Shown here: positions 1-7,818 of the stretch, in pieces
Numbering within the stretch: the stretch's first letter is position 1
Layout of the letters: the number at the start of each line of letters is the position of its first letter
Origin: CAZGXI01 sp964529715
GTDB lineage: Bacteria > Chloroflexota > Anaerolineae > Aggregatilineales > Ch27
DNA: 64,000 nucleotides
Assembly (NCBI GenBank): GCA_964529715.1
Contig: CAZGXI010000004.1
Coordinates: forward strand, 62,001 to 126,000
Direction of reading: 5' to 3'
Position numbers and translations under genes: made by a program
The notes under the pieces: generated by a model
The model's database searches: none
What the model saw: only the letters and a program-made list of their open reading frames with translations
What the model was told of the DNA's origin: nothing

Positions 1-72
1 GCTCAGGATGTCGCCGATCAGGTTTTTGGCGAACACCGTACTGCCTGCGCCGATGAACGTGATCTTGGGCAT
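1..72 (-). CDS. GH4 family glycosidase (alpha-galactosidase/alpha-glucosidase type), 5' end only
   Basis: Only the first 24 codons lie in the window; the gene runs off the left edge. The encoded start, MPKITFIGAGSTVFAKNLIG, is the NAD-binding Rossmann loop typical of glycoside hydrolase family 4 enzymes (GxGSxxF). These use NAD+ and a divalent metal to hydrolyse alpha-glycosides in the cytoplasm by a redox-elimination mechanism. A GAGGAA ribosome-binding site sits five bases before the ATG. The exact substrate cannot be told from this fragment. Confidence 0.8.
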   Translation of the reverse strand, partial: MPKITFIGAGSTVFAKNLIGDILS

Positions 73-169
73 AGATTTCCTCATCTGGAATGTGGAGGGA
101 GGATGACATGACGGCAGCGCGTTTTTGACACACGCCGCCGCCACCTTATTTTACCGGAAGCTGGCTTTC

Positions 170-1489
170 TCAGCCCACAATTTGCAGGCGGAAGTAGTAC
201 GTCGCCCGACCTTGCGGCCAGGTTGTTTCGACCGCCAGAACGTAGTTGCCGGGGCTGCCGCTAAACGTTTGCAGAGAGATGGGGCTGCCCGGCAGGTCGG
301 TGCGCTGAAACTGCTGGCTCAGGTCGGTGCTGGCAAGGATGACACTCAGCGACAGCGGGCCGACTCCGGCGGCATCGATGCGAATCGTGTCGCCGCTGTT
401 GATCTGGATGTGCTCGGCGCTCGGCGAAACCGGTTGATCGACGCAGATTTCCTGCCCGTCGGCGGCGTTGTAGCAGTAGTGCAATCCTGCAGGCCGGAAC
501 TGCCGCCCACCGTTAACCACCAGCACGCTGGGCGGCCACTCGGAAAGGTCCACACTCAGCGGCAGGGTCGCAGTCGGGCCGGGCAAAACCGGCGCGGTGG
601 TCGGCGGCTGAGTTGGGAGCGGCACCTCTGCGGCGGCGACCTGTGTAGCAGCCGCGCTCGTTGCCTGTAAAGCATTCGCATCGGCGGTCTCTGTCGCCCC
701 TGTCAGGATGGCCGTCGCCGTCGCTGCCAGGTCCGGCACCTCGTCTGTGGCGGCGACTTCCTGCACTCCTGCCGCGATGGCGGTTGCCGTCGCTGCCAGG
801 TCTGCGGCGGCATCCGGGAGTTCTTCGGTTGCCGTGATGTCTTTGGTCGGCTCTTCCGTGACTGCTGTCGTCGGCAGGGCGATTTCTTCGGTCGCCGCAA
901 GTGGAGGGGCGGTCGTGGCGGTCGGGCGTGGCGTCAGGTTGGCGGCGACTCCGGCGGCCACGTCCAGGGCAAAGATGTTCGACACGAAGCTGTTGTCGCC
1001 GCTGACATCCGGGAATTCCGCCACGACGCTGACACGATGCGTGCCAGCCGCGAGATTGACCGTGTAATCGGCGCTGGACGTGCCGCCGAAATCCACCAGC
1101 AGCGGGTCGCCATCGGCGTCCAGGTCGTCTAGAAAGGTCGCATAAAAGGCAGCGGGCGGGCCGGCCTCGCTCTCAACGGCGAAGGTAATGGTCTGCCCGG
1201 TCTGGACGGGGACGGCGGTTTCGGGCTGCGGATCGAGTGGGTCCGGTTCGCAGCGGATGTCGTTGGGGGCTTGCAGCCAGCAGTACGCACCTGGCAGACC
1301 CTCGTGTAATGCGCCGTCCGCACTCAGTCGGATCACCGGGCGGGCGGGCACGGCGGCTGCGGTCGTCGGGATGGCCGCGCCAGAGGCGGGCGTTTCCTCG
1401 GTGGGGGCAGGAGACGCACCTCCTCCGCAGGCAGCCAGCATAAGCGCAGCACCGATCAGAAACAGATAAAGGGCTTTTTTCATCATCAT
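170..1489 (-). CDS. Secreted lipoprotein with two similar Cys-containing domains and an A/T/P-rich linker
   Basis: The start is placed at the first of three consecutive ATGs because a GGGAG motif lies five bases upstream. The N-terminus is a lipoprotein signal (MMMKKALYLFLIGAALMLAAC) with the lipobox LAAC, so the protein should be lipid-anchored outside the membrane. After a P/T-rich stretch comes a domain with GAYCWL and a second Cys. A long low-complexity linker follows with repeated LAATATAI units, then a second domain with LHYCYN and a second Cys. Both domains share a Cys-x8-11-Cys pattern followed by a beta-rich tail, which suggests an internal duplication. I do not recognise the family. 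It lies 71 bases downstream of the acetyltransferase gene on the same strand. Confidence 0.75.
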   Translation of the reverse strand: MMMKKALYLFLIGAALMLAACGGGASPAPTEETPASGAAIPTTAAAVPARPVIRLSADGALHEGLPGAYCWLQAPNDIRCEPDPLDPQPETAVPVQTGQTITFAVESEAGPPAAFYATFLDDLDADGDPLLVDFGGTSSADYTVNLAAGTHRVSVVAEFPDVSGDNSFVSNIFALDVAAGVAANLTPRPTATTAPPLAATEEIALPTTAVTEEPTKDITATEELPDAAADLAATATAIAAGVQEVAATDEVPDLAATATAILTGATETADANALQATSAAATQVAAAEVPLPTQPPTTAPVLPGPTATLPLSVDLSEWPPSVLVVNGGRQFRPAGLHYCYNAADGQEICVDQPVSPSAEHIQINSGDTIRIDAAGVGPLSLSVILASTDLSQQFQRTDLPGSPISLQTFSGSPGNYVLAVETTWPQGRATYYFRLQIVG

Positions 1490-1560
1490 CGTCGCTCCCG
1501 TCCCGCATAAGTTCTTGGTTGATCGCAGCGGGTCGATCCTGCCGCCGCGCGAAATAACGC

Positions 1561-2391
1561 TCAGCCGCGATACATTTCCATCCACTGCACGCCGAAATCG
1601 ACCAACGCACGCTGGCGGAAGAATTCAACTGCCGCACAGCCGACCCGCCCACGCCGCACTTCGCCCGTCGCGGCGAAAGCCGCGCCGATCTGCCCGAAAT
1701 CCGTTTCGTCCCAGGCGGTTTCTTGGAACGTCACCCACTGCCGCGCGCCGTTGACCATCACGGGCGCTCCGCTGGTGATGCTGTGCTTGCCAGGATAGTG
1801 AGCGCGGTACTCAGCCAGGTGTAGCGAGGTATTGCTGTCGTGCCCCACGCCCAGCAGCAGCACCCACCCGTCGAGGGCATAGATTTTCGCCAGGGGTGAT
1901 CCTTCTCCCAGGGCAGCTTCGAGCCTGTGATCGGCGGTGAGGTAAGCGGCGTGTTTGCCCCACGCGGCGAAGGAGACCTGCGGGTGATCGCTGCGCCGCG
2001 CCCCCTTTTGCTTGCGGAAACACTCCGGGATGGCGCCCATGCCGCACGTCGGCGTCAGGTCGGGGTCATAGGCGGGCATGGTCCGGCGGATCGTCTCCCA
2101 CCACGCTTCGGGTACGGGCGGGTTGACCCATTGGGCCGGATCGGACAGATCGCCGGAGTGGGTCGGCATGACGAGCGTCCCTTCTTCTCCCAGCACGGAT
2201 TCCAGCGCCAGCACCACCGCTACCGGGCCGCCGCACACCCAACCGACCGCGCGCAGCGACGAATGCACCAGCACGGTCATGCCCGATGCCAGGCCCAGGG
2301 CGCATAGATCGGCAATCAACGATTCGACGGTGATGGGAGTCTCTCCCGTGCGGGTGATGACGTCGCTTTCGCTCAAGGTGCGGCCTTTCAT
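1561..2391 (-). CDS. AAC(3)-family (antibiotic_NAT fold) N-acetyltransferase
   Basis: The protein matches the aminoglycoside 3-N-acetyltransferase family, which transfers acetyl from acetyl-CoA to an amine. Hallmarks are LVHSSLRAVGWVCGG near the N-terminus, TLVMPTHSGD, the TPTCGMGAIPECFRK segment, RSDHPQVSFAAWG and a C-terminal LLLGVGHDSNTSLHLAE with the conserved His. At about 276 residues it has the normal family length. A longer reading starting at 2475 is possible, but the extra residues do not resemble the family. Many chromosomal members (YokD-like) do not give aminoglycoside resistance, so the substrate is unknown. No strong ribosome-binding site is visible. Confidence 0.85.
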   Translation of the reverse strand: MKGRTLSESDVITRTGETPITVESLIADLCALGLASGMTVLVHSSLRAVGWVCGGPVAVVLALESVLGEEGTLVMPTHSGDLSDPAQWVNPPVPEAWWETIRRTMPAYDPDLTPTCGMGAIPECFRKQKGARRSDHPQVSFAAWGKHAAYLTADHRLEAALGEGSPLAKIYALDGWVLLLGVGHDSNTSLHLAEYRAHYPGKHSITSGAPVMVNGARQWVTFQETAWDETDFGQIGAAFAATGEVRRGRVGCAAVEFFRQRALVDFGVQWMEMYRG

Positions 2392-2554
2392 TTGACCGGA
2401 TTTGACACGTTGATCACGCGGCGCATGGGTTGTTCCGACGCGGGCATTGTAGCATTGCGCACAAACACGTGCCAATCGGCTGCGTTTGCGGTAAGTTAGC
2501 GGCGAACTGTCGCGCGCTGCCCGGACATCGGATCACTTTGTCGATTCCAATGGC

Positions 2555-2643
2555 GCACAGATTGCACGGATGGTGCAGATGCACGCGGATTTTTTAACGA
2601 GTTTTGAATCCGTGAATATCCGCGTTATCTGTGAAATCCGCGT
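2555..2643. repeat. Imperfect palindromic intergenic element built of CACGGAT/ATCCGCG-like units
   Basis: The left half (2555-2594) repeats CACAGATT, CACGGATG and CGCGGATT. The right half (2606-2643) carries the inverted forms AATCCGTG, ATCCGCG, ATCTGTG and ATCCGCG. The element could fold into a long imperfect hairpin. It fills most of the gap between the divergent acetyltransferase and rqcH genes, in the space where both promoters should lie. Confidence 0.6.
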
Positions 2644-2678
2644 ACCGTTGGTCGTCCTAACTTCAAGATAGGTGCAGG

Positions 2679-4376
2679 ATGTATTTTGACGTGTTGACGA
2701 CGGGCGCCGTCGTCGATGAACTGTGCGCTCTGCTGGTCGGCGGTCGGGTGCAGGACGTGCTCGACCTGACCGAGGACGCGGTCGGCCTGGAGATTTATGC
2801 CAACCACCGGCGCCATTACCTGCTGCTCAGCGCCGATCACCAGTCGCCGCGCGTGCACCTGGTGGAAAGCAAGCTACGGCGCGGCCTGCCGAAGCCGACG
2901 CAGTTGGGCCTGCTGCTGCGACGCTATGTTGAGGGTGCAGAACTGACCGACGTTACTCAGCCGCCCTGGGAGCGCCTGATCCTCTTTCACCTAGATGGGC
3001 CAGAAGGTGTGAGCGAGCTAATCGTCGAGGCGGTGGAGCGGCGCAGTAACATCCTGCTAGTGCAGGGGGGGGTGATCCTCGATTGCATCCGGCGCGTGGG
3101 GCCGCAGGAGAACCGTGTGCGCCTGAGCCTGCCGGGCCATGAATACGTCCCGCCGCCGCCACAGGTGGGCAGGCTCCGCCCAGACCTGGCTGCGCTGGAA
3201 GACCTGGAGGCCATGCTCGACGCCGAGCCGGGCAAACCCGCCTGGCGCGCCCTTGCAGGCGGGCTGCTGGGCGTGAGTCCGCTGCTGGCGCGGGAACTGG
3301 TCTTCCGGGCGATGGGCAGCGCAACGCTCAGAGCAGGCGACACGAGCGCGCGTTCGCTGTTGAAGGTCATCCAGGACGTATGGCCGCCGCTGCTGCGCCG
3401 CGCATGGCAGCCGGGTATCACGCGGGATGAAAACGGCGTGACGGCCTTTGCCGTTTACCCGATCACGCACCTGCCCGGCTGGGAGCCGGTTGAGTCGGTC
3501 AGCGCGGCGCTGGCGGCTTACTACGGCGCGCTTGCCGGGGCGGACGCTTACGAGGCGGCCAAAGTGCCTGTGCGTCAGCAGTTGGCCGAGGCAATGGCGC
3601 GCCTGGAGCGCAAGGCCGAGTCGTTGCGTGAGTCGCTCAAGTCGGAGGCGGAACTGATTCACCTGCGTCAGGCGGGGGAACTGCTGCTGGCTTATCAGTA
3701 CACCATCCCGCGCGGCGCAGCACGCTTTTCCGCCGAGTACGATCCTGGCCAGCCGCCCGTCGAAATTACGCTCGACCCATCTCTGTCGCCGTTGGACAAC
3801 GCCAAGCAGTATTTCGAGCGTTACGACAAGGCCAAGCGCGCCCTGGCAGGCGTGCCGGAACTCTTGCGGGCCGCCGAAAACGAACTGGCCTTCCTCCGAC
3901 AGTTGGACGCCGACCTGACCTTTGCCGCCAACTGGCCGGAGATCGACGAAGTGCGCGACGCGCTGGAGCGGGAAGGCTACTGGCGCGGCCCCCGGCAGGC
4001 GCGGCCCAGGGGCGGGCAGTCCGGCCCGCTGCGGGTGACGACGCCGGAAGGATTCACGATTTGGGTCGGGCGCAACTCGCGCCAGAACGATCAGGTGACG
4101 TTCACCAAAGGCGCGTCGGACGACCTGTGGCTGCACGCGCGTGGGGTGCCCGGCGCGCATGTCATCGTCAAGACGGAGAACCGCGCCGCGCCGGATGCCG
4201 TGATCCGGCGGGCGGCGGAACTGGCGGCTTTCTTCAGCACAGCGCGGGACGAAGCGCGCGTGCTGGTGGATGTGACGCGGCGCAAATACGTGCGCAAGAT
4301 CAAGGGCGGCAAGCCCGGCATGGTCACGTACCGCAACGAGGAGCCGGTCGAGGTCGCGCCGCGCGGGCCGGACTAA
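2679..4376 (+). CDS. rqcH: RqcH/NFACT family ribosome-associated quality-control protein (Rqc2 homologue)
   Basis: RqcH binds stalled 50S subunits carrying a nascent chain and recruits tRNA-Ala to add C-terminal alanine tails that mark the chain for degradation. The 565-residue protein has the NFACT-N domain first, a helical central region (about 290-430) and a C-terminal NFACT-R domain with FTIWVGRNSRQNDQVTF and DLWLHARGVPGAHV (about 455-500). The family's Asp-Arg pair near residue 97 reads Glu98-Arg99 here. The start matches the family N-terminus (YFDVLTTGAVVDEL). A hairpin with a T run directly downstream is a probable terminator. The older annotation for this family is fibronectin-binding protein. 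Confidence 0.92.
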   Translation: MYFDVLTTGAVVDELCALLVGGRVQDVLDLTEDAVGLEIYANHRRHYLLLSADHQSPRVHLVESKLRRGLPKPTQLGLLLRRYVEGAELTDVTQPPWERLILFHLDGPEGVSELIVEAVERRSNILLVQGGVILDCIRRVGPQENRVRLSLPGHEYVPPPPQVGRLRPDLAALEDLEAMLDAEPGKPAWRALAGGLLGVSPLLARELVFRAMGSATLRAGDTSARSLLKVIQDVWPPLLRRAWQPGITRDENGVTAFAVYPITHLPGWEPVESVSAALAAYYGALAGADAYEAAKVPVRQQLAEAMARLERKAESLRESLKSEAELIHLRQAGELLLAYQYTIPRGAARFSAEYDPGQPPVEITLDPSLSPLDNAKQYFERYDKAKRALAGVPELLRAAENELAFLRQLDADLTFAANWPEIDEVRDALEREGYWRGPRQARPRGGQSGPLRVTTPEGFTIWVGRNSRQNDQVTFTKGASDDLWLHARGVPGAHVIVKTENRAAPDAVIRRAAELAAFFSTARDEARVLVDVTRRKYVRKIKGGKPGMVTYRNEEPVEVAPRGPD

Positions 4377-4406
4377 GTCGGTGGGCGGCAGGAGCAGGAG
4401 CGAGAC

Positions 4407-4430
4407 AGCCCGCTTCAGCGGGCTTTTCAC
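4407..4430 (+). terminator. Rho-independent terminator after rqcH, formed by a palindromic repeat
   Basis: The stem AGCCCGC/GCGGGCT with a TTCA loop (4407-4424) is followed by TTTT. It lies 30 bases after the rqcH stop, between convergent genes. The same hairpin type recurs elsewhere as an intergenic repeat (for example 31805-31822), so a mobile or amplified palindrome seems to have been co-opted. Confidence 0.7.
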
Positions 4431-4435
4431 CTGTA

Positions 4436-4457
4436 GCCGGGGACTTGAGTCCCCGGC
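4436..4457. repeat. 22-bp near-perfect palindrome (GCCGGGGACT / AGTCCCCGGC arms)
   Basis: The arms are ten bases each with a TG centre. Degenerate relatives occur at 11308-11335 and 31831-31856, where the central (A/G)CTTxAGTC and the flanking CCGGCG remain recognisable. It sits in the convergent gap between rqcH and the ABC permease gene and may also terminate the minus-strand transcript. Confidence 0.75.
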
Positions 4458-4470
4458 GAACGGCGAAGGA

Positions 4471-6834
4471 CTACACACTGACCGACTTGCTGACGTTGCC
4501 CATGTTCACGGCGTAGACGGTGCGCAGCGGCAGCACCTGCGATGCCAGCGCCGTGAGCGCCAGGATGACGACGGCGACGATCCACGTCGGCGGGTAGATG
4601 GCAGTGACGTTGCCCGCCACATCGGTGTTGAAAAGCTGCATGATGTAATCCACCAGCAGCAAAGTCGGCAGGATGCCGATCAGCAGGCCGAGCAGCACGG
4701 CGATGGCCGTTTCCCACGTCACCAGCGCGCGGATTTCTCCTCTGGAAAAGCCCTGCATCCGCATGATCGCCAGTTCGTTGTGTCGCTCGTGCAGGCTGGC
4801 GCTGATGGTGTTGAACAGCACCACGAAGGTCAGGAACAGGCCGAAGCTCAGGAAGATGTAGGCGAAGTTGCCGTTGAAAGCGGCTACACGCTGAATGTCT
4901 ACCGTCGTGCTCTGCCAGTCTTCCACGCCGATCACGCCGGACAGGTCGGATAGCGCGCGCTGCACGTCCAGCCGCCGGGCCGGATCGACGCGCACATAAG
5001 CCTGGTTGGCAGGCCGCACGCCAAACGGAGTCCATTGGCTGAACAGGGACATCGGGATATACAGCGGCGCACCGAGCACCTGCCTGACAACCCCTGCGAC
5101 CTGCACCTGCTGCGTGATCCCTTCTGCGCTGGCCGTCAGCACGTCTCCCACGTCCGCGCCCAGGGTACGGGCCAGGTTGTGCCCGATCCAGACGCCGGGG
5201 CTGCTCAGGGCAGGCGCGCCCCGGAGCGAGTCGAAGCCGTGAAAGGTTTGCGCATCGTCCAGCACAATCCCGACTGCCGTGTACGTGCGATCTGCCAGGG
5301 CGACCGTCACCGGGGCGATCAGGCCCGTCTCCACGTCCGTTACCCCGTCGATCCCGGCGACCTGATCGCGCAGGGTATCTGCCAGGGCCACCTGGCCGGT
5401 GGTGACGATGAAATCGTATTGCCGGGAGCGGTAGTAGGCGTTGAAGTTGTAATCGATGTCGTCCCAGGTGGCGAAAGCGACCACGATGATCGCCAGCCCG
5501 CACACGACGCCGAGCACCGTGCTCAGCGTGCGTACCGGCACGCGCAGCAGGTTGCGGACGGCCTGCCTGCCCGTCAGCGAGAGGCCGGGAACGCGCACCT
5601 GCGCCAGCCTGCCGGTTCCGGCGGGCATCGGCGGGCGGAGGGCCAGGCCGGGATCGGTGGTGGCGGCGCGCCAGGCAGGCAGGGCCGCAGCCAGCAGCGC
5701 CAGCGCCAGTCCGGTGAACGCCCCGAACAGGATGAAGGCCGCGTTCGGCGGGTTGCTGAGCGAGGGGATCGGGCCGCCGACAATGCCCGTCTGGAAAAAG
5801 CCCAGGATCGGCCAGGTGATCAGGTAGCCGATGGGCGTGGCGACGACGACCCCGGTGACGGCGATAATCAGGGCGAAGGCGAGGTAGTAGATCAGCACCT
5901 CGGCGCGCGAGTAGCCCAGCGCGCGCAGCGTGCCGATGACCCGGCGCTCCGAATCGACCTGCCGCGCCAGCAACACCCCCATGATCGCCCCCGATCCGAA
6001 CAGGAAAATCAGGGACATGATCAACCCGATCTGCGTGTTCGAGTCCATGTTGGCTTTCAGGGTGGCGACGGCGGGCTGTTGGTGACGGTCCAGGATCAGG
6101 CGCAGACCGTACGGGCGCAAAATCTCCGTGACAGCGGCGCGCACGGCATTCACATCTGCGCCGGGGGTGAGGATCAGGCCGATGCTGTTGATCGTCCCCG
6201 CCTCTGCCCCGGCCAGATCGGCCAGCGCGGCATAAGAGGCATAGCCGACGCCGAACGTGCTCAACGTGGGGAACGGCTGGAGCGGGCTGCGCGAGCCGAT
6301 CAGGTATTCGCCGCTGGCGGCAAACCCCGCCACGCGCACCGGCCAGGCTGCTTCGCCCGCGCCTCCGACCAAGTTCAACGTGTCGCCGAGGGCGATGCCC
6401 TGCGCCTGGGCGAACGATTGCGTCAGCGCGATCTCGTCCCCGGCGGCGGGGCGCTGCCCCTCGACAATGACCATGTTGTTCACGTCCGCCTCGGAGTCGG
6501 GCAGGGAGATCAGGCGTACCGTCACCACCGGGGCCGTATTGCCCCGCTCCAGGCCCAGGTCCACCACCAGCCGCCCGCTGGCCACCCGGACGCCTTCGAC
6601 GGCGCGCACGGCCTCGACCGCGTCCACCGGGGCAGAATCCAGGTCGAACCACAGGTCCGCCAGATGGGTTTGATCCCAGAAGCGCCCTACCGAGGCGACG
6701 AAATTCCCGCCGCCGGGATACGTTGCGTTGTAAAAGGTCAGCCCGACGGCGAAGGTCAGCCACACCGCCAGGAAGCCGCGCCGGTTAAGGCGCATGTCGC
6801 CAATCAGTTTGCGTAACAAAACGCTGGTTCGCAT
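4471..6834 (-). CDS. FtsX/MacB-type ABC transporter permease
   Basis: This 787-residue permease has an N-terminal membrane anchor (about 20-42), a large extracytoplasmic domain (about 50-260), a first FtsX core of three helices (about 270-385), a helix near 425-455, a second extracytoplasmic domain and a second FtsX core at the C-terminus. This is the duplicated FtsX topology of the LolE/MacB/YtrF-like exporters, which move lipids, peptides or drugs out of the membrane rather than importing solutes. Its ATPase gene ends three bases upstream, so the pair is translationally coupled. The substrate is unknown. Confidence 0.88.
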   Translation of the reverse strand: MRTSVLLRKLIGDMRLNRRGFLAVWLTFAVGLTFYNATYPGGGNFVASVGRFWDQTHLADLWFDLDSAPVDAVEAVRAVEGVRVASGRLVVDLGLERGNTAPVVTVRLISLPDSEADVNNMVIVEGQRPAAGDEIALTQSFAQAQGIALGDTLNLVGGAGEAAWPVRVAGFAASGEYLIGSRSPLQPFPTLSTFGVGYASYAALADLAGAEAGTINSIGLILTPGADVNAVRAAVTEILRPYGLRLILDRHQQPAVATLKANMDSNTQIGLIMSLIFLFGSGAIMGVLLARQVDSERRVIGTLRALGYSRAEVLIYYLAFALIIAVTGVVVATPIGYLITWPILGFFQTGIVGGPIPSLSNPPNAAFILFGAFTGLALALLAAALPAWRAATTDPGLALRPPMPAGTGRLAQVRVPGLSLTGRQAVRNLLRVPVRTLSTVLGVVCGLAIIVVAFATWDDIDYNFNAYYRSRQYDFIVTTGQVALADTLRDQVAGIDGVTDVETGLIAPVTVALADRTYTAVGIVLDDAQTFHGFDSLRGAPALSSPGVWIGHNLARTLGADVGDVLTASAEGITQQVQVAGVVRQVLGAPLYIPMSLFSQWTPFGVRPANQAYVRVDPARRLDVQRALSDLSGVIGVEDWQSTTVDIQRVAAFNGNFAYIFLSFGLFLTFVVLFNTISASLHERHNELAIMRMQGFSRGEIRALVTWETAIAVLLGLLIGILPTLLLVDYIMQLFNTDVAGNVTAIYPPTWIVAVVILALTALASQVLPLRTVYAVNMGNVSKSVSV

Positions 6835-6837
6835 GGC

Positions 6838-7539
6838 TCACCAATCCAGGTTTTCAGGTTCGATGGGCGAAGAGTTGCAGGTCACGTCCATGACTTTGCC
6901 GTCGCGCAGCCGCACCACGCGGTCGGCCATCTGGGCGATGTTGGCATTGTGCGTGACGATCACGAACGTCTGGCGGTGCTCGCGGTTCAGGCGGCGCATC
7001 AGCGACAGCACGTCGCGCCCGGTCTGGTAATCCAGGCTGCCAGTCGGCTCGTCGCACAGCACCAGGGCTGGGTTCTTGCTCAGGGCGCGGGCGATGGCGA
7101 CGCGCTGCTGCTGCCCGCCGGAAAGCTGGCCGGGATAGTGATCCAGCCGGTCGCCCAAGCCCACCCATTCGAGCATCTGGCGCGGGTCGCGCTGCTGGCT
7201 ATTCACCAACTGCGCCGCCAGAGCCACGTTTTCCAGCGCCGTCAGCGAGGGGATCAGGTTGAAGAATTGGAACACCAGCCCGACCTTGAAGCGTCGGTAG
7301 CGCATCAGGCCCGCCTCCGGCAGGCGGGTGATGTCTGCGCCGTCCACGCGAATCTGGCCGTCGTCGGCGGCCTCCAGCCCGCCGATCAGGTTGAGCAGCG
7401 TCGTCTTGCCGGAACCGCTTGGCCCCAGGATGATCACGAATTCCCCGGTCGGCACGTCGAGGGTCACGTCGTTGAGGGCCGTGACCTTCACACTGCCGAC
7501 GGTATAGCTTTTCCGGACCGCATCGAGTTGTAACGACAT
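6838..7539 (-). CDS. ABC transporter ATP-binding protein (LolD/MacB family)
   Basis: This 233-residue ATPase powers the FtsX-type permease encoded immediately downstream. It shows Walker A GPSGSGKT (39-46), the Q-loop in LVFQFFNLIPSL (typical of the LolD/MacB group), signature LSGGQ (139-143), Walker B LVLCDEPTG (159-167) and the H-loop in IVTHN. The start at 7539 is chosen because AAAGGGGG precedes it by nine bases; an upstream ATG at 7575 has no such site. A promoter and an inverted-repeat operator lie 70-130 bases upstream, so the operon is probably repressor-controlled. Confidence 0.92.
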   Translation of the reverse strand: MSLQLDAVRKSYTVGSVKVTALNDVTLDVPTGEFVIILGPSGSGKTTLLNLIGGLEAADDGQIRVDGADITRLPEAGLMRYRRFKVGLVFQFFNLIPSLTALENVALAAQLVNSQQRDPRQMLEWVGLGDRLDHYPGQLSGGQQQRVAIARALSKNPALVLCDEPTGSLDYQTGRDVLSLMRRLNREHRQTFVIVTHNANIAQMADRVVRLRDGKVMDVTCNSSPIEPENLDW

Positions 7540-7607
7540 CGACGATCCCCCTTTGTAACGTCCCCTGAAGTACACAGCGCGCGCAGCCGCTTGATACGAA
7601 AAGAGCG

Positions 7608-7635
7608 TTACGTTTTGTTAGATTACGTTTCGTAA
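7608..7635. promoter_or_regulatory. Putative repressor operator: two TTACGTTTyGTwA copies in tandem
   Basis: Two 13-mers, TTACGTTTTGTTA (7608-7620) and TTACGTTTCGTAA (7623-7635), lie 15 bp centre to centre. The second is a clean inverted repeat TTACG-TTT-CGTAA. A further half (TACGAAA) lies at about 7595. They sit just downstream of a minus-strand promoter for the ABC operon, the usual place for a TetR- or PadR-like repressor. No regulator gene is adjacent. Confidence 0.5.
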
Positions 7636-7639
7636 TTAA

Positions 7640-7667
7640 AGCCTAGCACGATCTGTGTTGCCGTCAA
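7640..7667 (-). promoter_or_regulatory. Predicted sigma-70-like promoter of the ABC operon
   Basis: On the minus strand TTGACG (7662-7667) is followed after 16 bases by TAGGCT (7640-7645). The -35 is good and the -10 is weak. The tandem operator begins directly downstream and would cover the start site. Confidence 0.45.
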
Positions 7668-7818
7668 GTAGGACTTTGGTTTATCGGCAGGGGGAAAGCG
7701 TCTCACGCCTAGAAGCCATCGATGCGGCGAGGGATGCGGTGCGTGCGCTATTGCGAAGCGAAACAAAAGCGGGCAGGGAGACGGCCTGCCCACTTTTCGC
7801 CAATACGACCCGTCTCGG

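Noticed and set aside
4427..6816. Long open frames overlapping the ABC permease gene, one on each strand
   Set aside because: Their products are R/G/A/P/Q-rich with no domain, as expected for shadow frames in GC-rich DNA, while the permease frame has clear FtsX topology.
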